DNA of 64,000 nucleotides, taken from Georgenia_A wangjunii. Its GTDB lineage: Bacteria > Actinomycetota > Actinomycetes > Actinomycetales > Actinomycetaceae. The position numbers were made by a program, and so were the translations under genes. The stretch lies in assembly GCF_036421915.1 (NCBI RefSeq), contig NZ_JAZGOM010000002.1; one strand, written 5' to 3'. The notes below the pieces were generated by a model. That model was given only the letters and a program-made list of their open reading frames with translations. It was not told the DNA's origin and ran no database searches. Positions 43,139-51,232 of this stretch are shown here, in pieces; position 1 is the first letter of the stretch; each line of letters opens with the position of its first letter.

Positions 43139-45415
43139 ATGGATTACGGTCACCCGCTGCACCTCGGTACCTTCCTCACGCCCTCCAACGACCCTCCCGC
43201 CGCGCCGGTGGGCCTCGCGCGGCTGAGCGAGGAGCTCGGCTTCGACCTCGTGACGTTCCAGGACCACCCGTACCAGCCGCGCTTCCTCGACACGTGGACG
43301 CTGCTCAGCTGGGTCGCCGCGGAGACGGACCGCATCCACCTCACCGCGAACGTCGTCAACGTCCCGATGCGCCCGCCGTCGGTCCTCGCACGCGCCGCCG
43401 CGAGCCTCGACCTCCTCTCCGGCGGGCGGGTCGACCTCGCGCTCGGCGCCGGCTTCTTCTGGGACGCGATGGAGTCCATGGGTGTCCCCCGGCTCACGCC
43501 CGGGGAGTCGGTCGACGCGCTCGAGGAGGCGATCGACGTCGTCCGCGGGATCCTCTCCCCCGACCGCGCGCCGCTCACCGTCCGCGGCGAGCACCACCGG
43601 GTCGACGGCGTCGCGCGCGGACCGGCCCCGGCGCACACGATCCCGGTGTGGGTCGGGGGCGGGAAGCCGCGCATGCTCGACCTCGTCGCGCGCAAGGCCG
43701 ACGGCTGGATCCTCCCCGGCGGCGCGGCCGGCGTCGGGGCGCTGCGCGCCGGGAACGCCACGATCGACAGGGCCGCCACCGCCGCTGGCCGCGACCCGCG
43801 CGAGATCCGTCGCATCGTCAACGTCGGCGGCACCTTCTCCCCCACGTCCGACGGCTTCCTGCGCGGTCCCGCCACGCAGTGGGTCGACGAGCTGCTCCCG
43901 CTCGTCCTCGAGGACGGCGTCGGGACGATCGTCCTCGCGACGGATGACCCGTCCACGATGCGCCGCTTCGCCGACGACGTCGCACCCGCCCTGCGCGACG
44001 CCGTCGCCGAGGCGCGAGCCGCCCGCGGGACGCGGGTCGGCACCGTCACGAGCATCACCGTCCGCGCCGCGCGCCGCCCGGGCATCGCCTACGACGCGCT
44101 GCCCGCGTCGCTCGCCGCCATCGCCGTCGAGCCCGGCGACGCCCGCTACGCGGGGGTGCGCTCGACCTATATGCGCGCCGGCGCCCCCGGCCTCGTCCTG
44201 CAGCCCCGCGACGCGGCCGAGGTCGCCGAGGCGCTCGCCTTCGCCCGCACGCAGGACGTTCCCCTCGCGATCCGCAGCGGCGGGCACGGCATCAGCGGCC
44301 GCTCGACGAACGACGGCGGGATCGTCGTCGACGTCTCCCGGCTCGACGCGATCGAGGTCCTCGACGAGGCGACCCGGCGCGTGCGCACCGGTCCCGGCGC
44401 GCGCTGGGCCGACGTCGCCGCCGCGCTCCACCCGTACGGCTGGGCGCTCACCTCCGGCGACTACGGCGGCGTCGGCGTCGGCGGGCTCGCCACCGCCGGC
44501 GGCATCGGGTTCCTCGGCCGCCAGCACGGCCTGACGATCGACCACCTCCGCGCCGTCGAGGTCGTCCTCGCCGACGGCTCGCTCGTCCGCGCGAGCGAGA
44601 CCGACCATCCCGACCTCTTCTGGGCGGTCCGTGGCGCCGGGTCCGCCCTCGGCATCGTCACCGCGTTCGAGTTCGAGGTGGATGAGGTGGGCGACGTCGG
44701 CTTCGCGCAGCTCGCTTTCGACGCGTCCGACACGGCGGGCTTCCTCGAGCGGTGGGGCGCGACGGTCGAGGCATCACCCCGCGACCTCACGAGCTTCCTC
44801 ATCATGGGCAAGCCGCGGGCCGGCCAGGTGACGGCGCAGCTCATGAGCGTCGTGGACTCCGACGACGCCGCGACGGTCATCAGCCGGCTCCAGCCCCTCG
44901 CCGAGATCGCCCCGCTGATCGGCCAGTCGGTCCAGATCCTCCCCTACCCGGCAATCATGGCGTCCGGTGGCGGGCCGCACGACGGGCAGGGTGAGCCGGT
45001 CACCCGCTCCGGGTTCCTCGAGCACGTGACGCCCGAGTTCGCCGCTGACGCGGCTCAGTTTCTCCGGTCCGGGGGCACGTACTTCTTCCAGATCCGCGCC
45101 ATGGGCGGGGCCACCGGAGACGTCGAGGCGGACGCGACCGCGTTCGCCCACCGCTCGGCGAACTTCAGCGTCGTCGCCATGGGCTCGAGCCGGGCCCGGC
45201 TCGACCGGATGTGGGACGAGCTCGCCCACCACTTCACCGGGCTCTACGTCAGCTTCGAGACCGACCGGCGACCCGAACGCCTCTCCGACGCCTTCCCGCC
45301 GCGCACCCTCGAGCGGCTGCTGGCCGTCAAGGACCGGTACGACCCGGAGAACGTCTTCCGCGACAACATCGACCTGTCGTTGGCGACCCGCCGCACGGCG
45401 GCGATCGACGCCTGA
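43139..45415 (+). CDS. Fusion of a luciferase-like oxidoreductase and a BBE-type FAD oxidase
   Basis: A 758-residue protein. Residues 1-300 repeat the neighbouring luciferase-like domain (FDLVTFQDHPYQPRFLDTWT, DLLSGGRVDLALGAGFFWDA). Residues about 315-758 are a berberine-bridge-type FAD oxidase: AIRSGGHGISGRS, where the His is the usual covalent flavin site, VGVGGLATAGGIGFLGRQHG, FWAVRGAGSALGIVTAFEF, and a BBE end YDPENVFRDNIDLSL. Two flavin enzymes in one chain suggests channelled sequential oxidations. The second BBE-type flavin anchor (a Cys in CxxV/I) is not present at GDYGGVGVG, so mono-covalent FAD is likely. ATG at 43139; translation is probably coupled to the previous gene. Confidence 0.88.
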   Translation: MDYGHPLHLGTFLTPSNDPPAAPVGLARLSEELGFDLVTFQDHPYQPRFLDTWTLLSWVAAETDRIHLTANVVNVPMRPPSVLARAAASLDLLSGGRVDLALGAGFFWDAMESMGVPRLTPGESVDALEEAIDVVRGILSPDRAPLTVRGEHHRVDGVARGPAPAHTIPVWVGGGKPRMLDLVARKADGWILPGGAAGVGALRAGNATIDRAATAAGRDPREIRRIVNVGGTFSPTSDGFLRGPATQWVDELLPLVLEDGVGTIVLATDDPSTMRRFADDVAPALRDAVAEARAARGTRVGTVTSITVRAARRPGIAYDALPASLAAIAVEPGDARYAGVRSTYMRAGAPGLVLQPRDAAEVAEALAFARTQDVPLAIRSGGHGISGRSTNDGGIVVDVSRLDAIEVLDEATRRVRTGPGARWADVAAALHPYGWALTSGDYGGVGVGGLATAGGIGFLGRQHGLTIDHLRAVEVVLADGSLVRASETDHPDLFWAVRGAGSALGIVTAFEFEVDEVGDVGFAQLAFDASDTAGFLERWGATVEASPRDLTSFLIMGKPRAGQVTAQLMSVVDSDDAATVISRLQPLAEIAPLIGQSVQILPYPAIMASGGGPHDGQGEPVTRSGFLEHVTPEFAADAAQFLRSGGTYFFQIRAMGGATGDVEADATAFAHRSANFSVVAMGSSRARLDRMWDELAHHFTGLYVSFETDRRPERLSDAFPPRTLERLLAVKDRYDPENVFRDNIDLSLATRRTAAIDA

Positions 45416-45433
45416 CTGGCGCGGCCTGCGCCC

Positions 45434-45510
45434 GTGCCGTCAGGCCCGCAGGTCCGGCCCGTCGGCACGGCCTGCGGGTGCCGTCAGGCCCGCAGGTCCG
45501 GCCCGTCGGC
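45434..45510. repeat. Tandem repeat duplicating the plsC 3' end
   Basis: A 33-bp unit beginning GTGCCGTCAGGCCCGCAGG occurs at 45434-45466 and again, identical, at 45478-45510, each preceded by CGGCCTGCG. The second copy contains the plsC stop codon (minus strand) and its last codons. The first is an extra copy between plsC and the convergent fusion gene. Confidence 0.9.
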
Positions 45511-46290
45511 GGGGAGCTTGACGCCGGTGACGCGGACGGCGTCGCGCACGTGGTCGGCGAGGCCGTCCCGGATCGCGGCGACGGCAGCCGCCATCGCCGC
45601 GCGGCCGTTCGGCGCCGCGCCCCGGCCGGCGCCCGTCGTGCCGGGCGCGCCGCCGCCGTCATCCGCCCCCGTGCCAGCGCCGATTCCGCCGTCGTCCGCG
45701 GCGACGCTCACGTCGATCGGCGCGCCGAACGCGACGTGGAGCCTCGCCCGCGGCGGCGGGACGTAGCCGACCTTCCTGCCCGTCGGCCGCGTGCCGAGGA
45801 TGGCGGCCGGCACGACCGGCGCACCCGTCCGCACGGCCAGCCACGCGACGCCGGCGCGCGCGGACGCGACGTCGCCCCGCCCGCGGTTCCCCTCGGGGAA
45901 GATCCCGACGACGCGCCCCTCCTCGAGCATCTTCTGGGCGACGACGAGCGCTGCCCGGCCGCTCGCGCGGTCCACGGGGATCTGCCCGGCCCAGCGCATG
46001 AGGAACCCGATCCGGGACGTGAAGAACTCCTGCTTGACGAGGAAGTGCGACCCTCGCGGGATCGCCCCGTGCATGACGGGTCCGTCGACGACCCCGGTGT
46101 GGTTCGACGCGATGATGACCGGGCCCTCCGTCGGGACGTGCTCCGCGCCGGTCACGGTGGTGCTCCAGTACACGTGGTCGAGGACCCAGCCGACCGGCCG
46201 CGACCACCCCGGGCCCCAGCGCAGGATGTCCTCCGGCCGGACCCGCTGCCCCAGGCTGGCCGTCGAGCCGGCCCCCGGCGCGCGCGTCAT
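45484..46290 (-). CDS. 1-acyl-sn-glycerol-3-phosphate acyltransferase (PlsC family)
   Basis: A 268-residue acyltransferase with the HX4D motif in SNHTGVVDG (near residue 64), EFFTSRIGFLMRWAGQIPVD (block II), FPEGNR (block III) and VPAAILGTRP (block IV). It probably makes phosphatidic acid at the membrane. A Gly/Ala/Asp-rich insert (GIGAGTGADDGGGAPGTTGA) interrupts the C-terminal part. Its ATG overlaps the cmk stop (ATGA), so the genes are coupled. Confidence 0.9.
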   Translation of the reverse strand: MTRAPGAGSTASLGQRVRPEDILRWGPGWSRPVGWVLDHVYWSTTVTGAEHVPTEGPVIIASNHTGVVDGPVMHGAIPRGSHFLVKQEFFTSRIGFLMRWAGQIPVDRASGRAALVVAQKMLEEGRVVGIFPEGNRGRGDVASARAGVAWLAVRTGAPVVPAAILGTRPTGRKVGYVPPPRARLHVAFGAPIDVSVAADDGGIGAGTGADDGGGAPGTTGAGRGAAPNGRAAMAAAVAAIRDGLADHVRDAVRVTGVKLPADGPDLRA

Positions 46291-46994
46291 GACCGCGCGG
46301 AGGCGATGACCCCGAGGACGGCCGCAACCGTCTCCTCGAGGGTGAGCGCCGAGGAGTCGACGGTCGTCACCCCGTCGGCGGCGGTCATGAACGTCGAGAC
46401 GGTCGAGTCGTCCGCGTCCCGGCGGACCACCTCGTCGCGGGTCGCCTCGAGGGAGGCGTCGTCGTCGGTGCCGTGGAGCTCTCGGGCGCGGCGCGCGAGG
46501 CGCGCGCGCTCGTCGGCGATGAGGAGGAGGCGCACGGTCGCGTCCGGCGCGACGACGGTGGTGACGTCCCGCCCCTCGGCGACGATCCCCCGGCCCTCGC
46601 TGCGACCGCCGGCCGCGCTCTCGGCGACGATCTCGGCGCGCTGACGGCGGACGAGCTCCGCGCGCACGTCGAGGTTCGTCGCGACGGTGGAGACCGCGGT
46701 GGAGATGTCCGAACCGCGGATCGCGACGGTGATGTCGACGCCGTCGCAGGTGACGCGCGGCTCGCGCGGGTCGGTGACCATGTCGAGCGGCATCGCGCGC
46801 ACGGCGTCGGCGACGGCGACGGCGTCCGTGAGGTCGATGTCGCGGCGGCGGCACCACCACGTCGCGGCGCGGTACATCGCGCCGGTGTCGAGGTAGGCCA
46901 GGCCCAGCTCGGCGGCCACGCGCTTGCTGATGGTCGACTTCCCCGACCCGGACGGGCCGTCGATCGCCACCACCAGGGGCTGCTGCGTGCTCAC
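46287..46994 (-). CDS. cmk: Cytidylate kinase
   Basis: A 235-residue kinase. The P-loop AIDGPSGSGKSTISKRVA is near residue 10, YLDTGAMYRAATWW follows, then a CMP-binding region (GSDISTAVSTVATNLDVRAE, then LVRRQR) and a lid GRDVTTVVAPDA. It phosphorylates CMP/dCMP. The chosen start is the GTG at 46994, which overlaps the tyrA stop (GTGA); an ATG at 47012 would add six residues and lies inside tyrA. Confidence 0.95.
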   Translation of the reverse strand: MSTQQPLVVAIDGPSGSGKSTISKRVAAELGLAYLDTGAMYRAATWWCRRRDIDLTDAVAVADAVRAMPLDMVTDPREPRVTCDGVDITVAIRGSDISTAVSTVATNLDVRAELVRRQRAEIVAESAAGGRSEGRGIVAEGRDVTTVVAPDATVRLLLIADERARLARRARELHGTDDDASLEATRDEVVRRDADDSTVSTFMTAADGVTTVDSSALTLEETVAAVLGVIASARS

Positions 46995-48118
46995 TCCGCC
47001 ACCACTCTCCATCCTCGTTCGTCCAGTGCCTCCTCCAGCGGGGCCACGGCGGACGGCACGACGGCGAGCCGTGCGAGGCCCGCCTTCGCGCCGGCCGAGT
47101 GCTCCAGCTGGAGGTCCTCGATGTTGACGCCGATCTCGCCCACCTCGGTGAAGAGGCGACCGAGCTCGCCCGGCGCGTCGGGCACGAGCACGCTGACGTG
47201 CCCGTACCGGCGCGGGGCGCCGCCGTGCTTGCCGGGGATCCGTGCGACGCCGGTGTTCCCGGCGGCGACGACGTCGGTGAGCGCGCCCATGCTGCCCGGC
47301 GCGAGCGGCCCGTCGGTCGCGGCGACCTCGAGGGCCTCGAGGAGACGGTCGAGGTCCGCGCGGACCTCGCGGAGCGCGCGCGCGACGGGCGCGGCGTTGC
47401 CGACGAGGATCGAGGCCCACAGGACGGGGTCGGACGCCGCGATGCGGGTGACGTCCCGGACGCCCTGCCCGGCGAGGGACAACGCACCCTCAGGTGCGTC
47501 GACGAGCCGGCCCGCGACGAGCGACGCCGCGAGCTGGGGCAGGTGGGAGACGAGCGCGACGGCGTCGTCGTGCTCCTCTCCCCCGAGGCGCAGCGGCGTC
47601 GCGCCGAGGTCGACGGCGAGGGCCGTGACCATCCGCGCGGCGTCGGGGTTCGTCGTCGGTCCGGTGACGATGACCCACGGACGGCCGGCGAAGAGGTCGG
47701 CGTCGGCCGCGGCGGCGCCGGAGCGCTCCCGCCCGGCCATGGGGTGCGAGCCGACGTAGCGCTCGGCGGCGCCCTTCCCGGCGCGCTCGACGACCTCGTC
47801 GACGACGATCCGCTTGACGCTAGCGACGTCGGTGACGACGGCGCCGGGGTGCCGGGCGAGCTCACGCAGGACGACGTCGGCGGTGACGTCGGGCGGGGTC
47901 GCGACGACGACGAGCGCCGGCTCGGCGTCCCCGGGCGTCACGGGCGTGCCGGCGCCGACGTCGCGGGCGAGGGCGAGGGCGGCGGGCGAGGCGTCGGAGA
48001 GCTGGACCGGCACGCCGCGCGCGGTGAGCGCGAGGCCGATGCTGGCGCCGAGGAGACCGGTGCCGACGACCTTGACCGGGCCGGTCGTCGCCGGCGCAGG
48101 GGTGTCGGCAGGCGTCAC
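46991..48118 (-). CDS. tyrA: Prephenate dehydrogenase with C-terminal ACT domain
   Basis: A 375-residue enzyme of tyrosine synthesis. The NAD-binding start KVVGTGLLGASIGLALTARG is near residue 16, DVASVK near 98, and the substrate motif GSHPMAGRERSG near 124. The helical dehydrogenase domain includes VSHLPQLAASLV. From about residue 300 an ACT regulatory domain (RRYGHVSVLVPDAPGELGRL, then GVNIEDLQLEHS) would bind an amino acid, presumably tyrosine, for feedback control. Confidence 0.94.
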   Translation of the reverse strand: MTPADTPAPATTGPVKVVGTGLLGASIGLALTARGVPVQLSDASPAALALARDVGAGTPVTPGDAEPALVVVATPPDVTADVVLRELARHPGAVVTDVASVKRIVVDEVVERAGKGAAERYVGSHPMAGRERSGAAAADADLFAGRPWVIVTGPTTNPDAARMVTALAVDLGATPLRLGGEEHDDAVALVSHLPQLAASLVAGRLVDAPEGALSLAGQGVRDVTRIAASDPVLWASILVGNAAPVARALREVRADLDRLLEALEVAATDGPLAPGSMGALTDVVAAGNTGVARIPGKHGGAPRRYGHVSVLVPDAPGELGRLFTEVGEIGVNIEDLQLEHSAGAKAGLARLAVVPSAVAPLEEALDERGWRVVAE

Positions 48119-48205
48119 GACGCTCGACCTCTCGCTCGGGGTGTGCCGCGTCCAGCGGCCCGCCCGAGACTACCGTCGCCCGGCCCGAGGCCAGGACCGG
48201 GGTCG

Positions 48206-48303
48206 GGACGCCCCGCGCGCCCGGGCGACGACCGGCGGCGGAGCGGGCGCCGTCAGGACGCGCCGCGCTCCCGGGCGAGGGCGACGGCGGAGCGGGCACC
48301 GTC
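48206..48303. repeat. Imperfect tandem repeat duplicating the MBL-gene 3' end
   Basis: A 48-49-bp unit beginning GGACG and ending CCGTC occurs at 48206-48254 and 48256-48303, with shared blocks CCCGGGCGA, GGCGGAGCGGGC and CCGTC. The second copy holds the last codons of the minus-strand MBL hydrolase; the first lies in the gap to tyrA. It is more diverged than the plsC and HNH repeats. Confidence 0.75.
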
Positions 48304-48993
48304 GGTCCACTCCGGGCCGTGGCCCGTGAGGACGACGCGGGCGTCCGTCTCGGCGATCCGGTCGAGCGACGCGAGGGCGACGTCGCTGTCGGCCGTCGCC
48401 GCGCCGGCGACGATCTGCGGGCCGCGGTGACCGGTGTAGGGGTCACGCGTGACGATGGCGTCGCCGGTGATGACGGCGTCGCGGTCGGCGAGGTGGAGCG
48501 CGCAGTGCCCGAAGGTGTGGCCCGGCGTGAAGAGGACCCGCGGGCGTCCGGGGACGTCGACGACGGCGCCGTCGGTGTAGGTCTGGAGCCCCGCGACGCC
48601 CTTGACCCACAGCGCACCGGCCGCGGTCATCGACGCGAGCACGGGGATCGACTGCGGGTAGCGCAGCGGGTAGACGCCGCGCATGCGCTCGTGCGCGTAC
48701 CGGTAGGGGTGAGCGGCGAGGTAGGTCTCGACGTCGTGCGCCCAGATCGGGATACCGAGCTCGCGCTGGAGGCGCGCGGCCACGCCGACGTGGTCGAAGT
48801 GGGCGTGCGTGAGAAGGAGGGCCTTGACGTCCCGTGGCCGGTAGCCGAGCTCCCGGATCGAGCGCCCGAGCTGGTTCCACACCGCCGGCAGGCCGGCGTC
48901 GACGAGGGTGAGACCGTCGTCGTCCTCGACGAGGTACGTGTTGACGTGGGCGTGCTCGAGGCGGTGGACCCCCTCGGCGACGGGCGTGAGCAT
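48253..48993 (-). CDS. MBL-fold metallo-hydrolase
   Basis: A 246-residue metallo-beta-lactamase-fold protein with HVNTYLVEDDDGLTLVDAGL, the metal motif THAHFDHVG near residue 63, a His in FTPGHTFGHCALHL, an Asp in VITGDAIV and LTGHGPEW near the end. It is similar in plan to the MBL gene at 12939-13667 but not a recent copy. It sits between rluB and tyrA in the conserved block. Hydrolase of unknown substrate. Confidence 0.9.
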   Translation of the reverse strand: MLTPVAEGVHRLEHAHVNTYLVEDDDGLTLVDAGLPAVWNQLGRSIRELGYRPRDVKALLLTHAHFDHVGVAARLQRELGIPIWAHDVETYLAAHPYRYAHERMRGVYPLRYPQSIPVLASMTAAGALWVKGVAGLQTYTDGAVVDVPGRPRVLFTPGHTFGHCALHLADRDAVITGDAIVTRDPYTGHRGPQIVAGAATADSDVALASLDRIAETDARVVLTGHGPEWTDGARSAVALARERGAS

Positions 48994-49094
48994 GGCGCCT
49001 CCTGCAGGTCGTGGGAGCCATTCACGCTAACGCCGGACCGCCCGCCGCGCGCCCCGGGGCAGGCGGCGGGCGGCGGGAGCGGGCGACCGCGTCC

Positions 49095-50624
49095 CTACAG
49101 GTCGACGGCGGACATGAGGCTGCCGAGCTCGGGGCCCCCGATGACGCGCGTCTTGCCCGGCTTGAGCGCGCCGAGGCGGATCGGGCCGAACCGGGTGCGC
49201 ACGAGGCGGATGACCGGGTGGCCCACCTCCTCGAAGAGCCGTCGCACGATGTGCGTGCGGCCCTCGTGGAGCTCGACCTCGACGACGGACGCGTTCGGCG
49301 CCGTCTCGAGCACGGTGAACTTGTCGACCGACGCGGGGCCGTCCTCGAGCTCGACGCCGGTGCGCAGGATCTTGCTCAGGCCCGGCGCGACGCGCCCCTC
49401 GATCGTGGCGACGTACGTCTTGACGACCTCGTACGACGGGTGCGCCAGCCGGTGGGCGAGCTCGCCGTCGTTCGTCAGGAGGAGCAGGCCCTCGGTCTGC
49501 TCGTCGAGCCGGCCGACGTGGAAGAGGCGCTCGGTGCGGTCGGCGACGTACTGCTCGAGCGTTGGGCGGCCCTGGGGGTCGCTCATCGTCGACACGACGC
49601 CGGCCGGCTTGTGGAGCGCGAGCGTGAGGACGCTCGAGTCGAGCTGGACCCGCAGGCCGTCGACGTGGATGACGGCGGTCGAGGGCTCGACGCGGACGCC
49701 GAGCTCGCGGACGACGACGCCGTCCACGCTCACCCGGCCCTCCTCGATGAGCACCTCGCACGCCCGGCGCGAGCCGAGACCGGCGCTCGCGAGGACCTTC
49801 TGCAGGCGGATGCCGCCGGGCTCGTGGACGTCGCGCGTCGGGCCGCCCTTGTCCCTGCGGCCGCGGCCGGCGTCGGGGCTCGCCTCGTTGGCGCCGCGGG
49901 TGTTCCACGCCGCGCCCGGGCGCACGCTGCGCCCGGCGCTCGCACCGCTCCTGCCGGTCCCGGGTCCGCTGCGGCTCGCGCCCCCACCGCCACCGCCGCC
50001 GGGGCGTCCCGACCCACCGGCGCCCGGGCGGCCCGCTCCCGCGCCGCCGGGTCGACCGGCCCCGCCGGTCGGGCGTCCACCGCTGCGGGCGCCGCCCGCT
50101 CCACCGCGGCCGGAGCTCGCGCCCCAGCCACCGCTGCGCTCACCGCCGCCCTCGCGTCCGGAGCCGCCGCTGCGGGCGCCGCCGTCGCGGTTCCCGCCGG
50201 CGTACCCGCCGGCGCCAGCACCACCGCGCCCGGCACCCGCGTCGCGGCCGTAGCCGCCGGTGCGCTCGCCGGAGCCGCCGCTGCGGCCGCTGGAGCGCTC
50301 GCCCGGTCCGCTGCCGTAGCCGCCACCGCGCTCGTCGCGGCCGCCCGCGCCGGAACCACCGCGCGCATCGCGACCGTAGCCGCCGCTGCGGCCGCCGGTG
50401 CGCTCACCGGCACCGCCGCCGCGCCCGGCGCCGGCGCCGCCGCGGCCTGTGCCGGCCCCGCCACGGCCGGCACCGGCACCGCTGCGGCCGGCGCCCGCGC
50501 CACCGCGCCCGGCACCGGCGCCGCCGCGTGCGCCAGCGGGACCGCCGCGTCCGGTACTACGGCCGCCCGCGGCGCCGCCGCTGCGGGGCTCGCGGCCCCG
50601 GTCCTCGTCATCGCGCTTGTTCAT
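49095..50624 (-). CDS. rluB: 23S rRNA pseudouridine synthase (RluB/RsuA family) with a long Gly/Arg-rich extension
   Basis: The last ~240 of 509 residues are a standard RsuA/RluB enzyme: an S4 domain (GIRLQKVLASAGLGSRRACE), then the catalytic core GRLDEQTEGLLLLTNDGELA with the active-site Asp, and ELHEGRTHIVRRLFEEVGHP. The first ~268 residues are low complexity, built almost only of Gly, Arg, Ala and Ser with motifs such as GRGGAGAGR, GGYGRDA and GERTGG repeated. This RGG-like tail is far longer than in well-studied enzymes and probably binds RNA. Start ATG overlaps the scpB stop (ATGA). Confidence 0.93.
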   Translation of the reverse strand: MNKRDDEDRGREPRSGGAAGGRSTGRGGPAGARGGAGAGRGGAGAGRSGAGAGRGGAGTGRGGAGAGRGGGAGERTGGRSGGYGRDARGGSGAGGRDERGGGYGSGPGERSSGRSGGSGERTGGYGRDAGAGRGGAGAGGYAGGNRDGGARSGGSGREGGGERSGGWGASSGRGGAGGARSGGRPTGGAGRPGGAGAGRPGAGGSGRPGGGGGGGASRSGPGTGRSGASAGRSVRPGAAWNTRGANEASPDAGRGRRDKGGPTRDVHEPGGIRLQKVLASAGLGSRRACEVLIEEGRVSVDGVVVRELGVRVEPSTAVIHVDGLRVQLDSSVLTLALHKPAGVVSTMSDPQGRPTLEQYVADRTERLFHVGRLDEQTEGLLLLTNDGELAHRLAHPSYEVVKTYVATIEGRVAPGLSKILRTGVELEDGPASVDKFTVLETAPNASVVEVELHEGRTHIVRRLFEEVGHPVIRLVRTRFGPIRLGALKPGKTRVIGGPELGSLMSAVDL

Positions 50625-51232
50625 CGCACATCTCCATCCAGCTCGCCCAGCATCTCAAGGTCAGGCAGGTACGGTGCCAGCGGCGGAAGATCCGCGAGAG
50701 TGGTCATCCCCATGCGTTCGAGGAAGTAGTTCGTCGTGCCGTAGAGGACGGCGCCGCCGTCGTCGTCGTGGCCCATCTCCTCGATGAGCCCGCGGGTGAG
50801 CAGGGTGCGGACGACGCCGTCGACGTTGACGCCGCGGATAGCGGCGACCCGGCCGCGGGACACGGGCTGGCGGTACGCAATGACGGCGAGCGTCTCGAGG
50901 GAGGCCTGGGTGAGGCGCGCGGTCTGGCCGTCGACGACGAAGCGCCCGACGATCTCCGCGTACTCCGCCGCCGAGTAGACCCGCCAGCCGCCGCCGACCT
51001 CGCGCAGGCGGTAGCCGCGCGGCCGGGTGCCGCGCTCGCCCGCGAAGTCGGCGGCGAGCTCGGTGAGCAGCTCGACGACCTGACCGGTCGGGAGCCCGAG
51101 GACGGCCGCGAGGCGCGCGGCGGGGACCGGCTCGTCGACGACCATGAGGACGGCCTCGAGGGCCGCGAGGTGCTCCTGCGGGAGCGCGTCGTCGGGGACG
51201 GGCTCGTACCGCGGTGCGCTCGTCGTGCTCAT
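50621..51232 (-). CDS. scpB: Segregation and condensation protein B
   Basis: A 203-residue ScpB with two winged helices: ALEAVLMVVDEPVPAARLAA and, later, LTQASLETLAVIAYRQPVSR, then the family motif IRGVNVDGVVRTLLTRGLIE and YGTTNYFLERMGM. It binds the SMC-ScpA complex in chromosome condensation. ATG at 51232 overlaps the scpA stop (ATGA); a longer open frame beyond it is the shadow of scpA. Confidence 0.95.
   Translation of the reverse strand: MSTTSAPRYEPVPDDALPQEHLAALEAVLMVVDEPVPAARLAAVLGLPTGQVVELLTELAADFAGERGTRPRGYRLREVGGGWRVYSAAEYAEIVGRFVVDGQTARLTQASLETLAVIAYRQPVSRGRVAAIRGVNVDGVVRTLLTRGLIEEMGHDDDGGAVLYGTTNYFLERMGMTTLADLPPLAPYLPDLEMLGELDGDVR

Noticed and set aside
49900..50610. Plus-strand Pro/Ala-rich frame opposite the rluB extension
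   Set aside because: It mirrors the Gly/Arg repeats; the minus frame is joined to the RluB domain and coupled to scpB.
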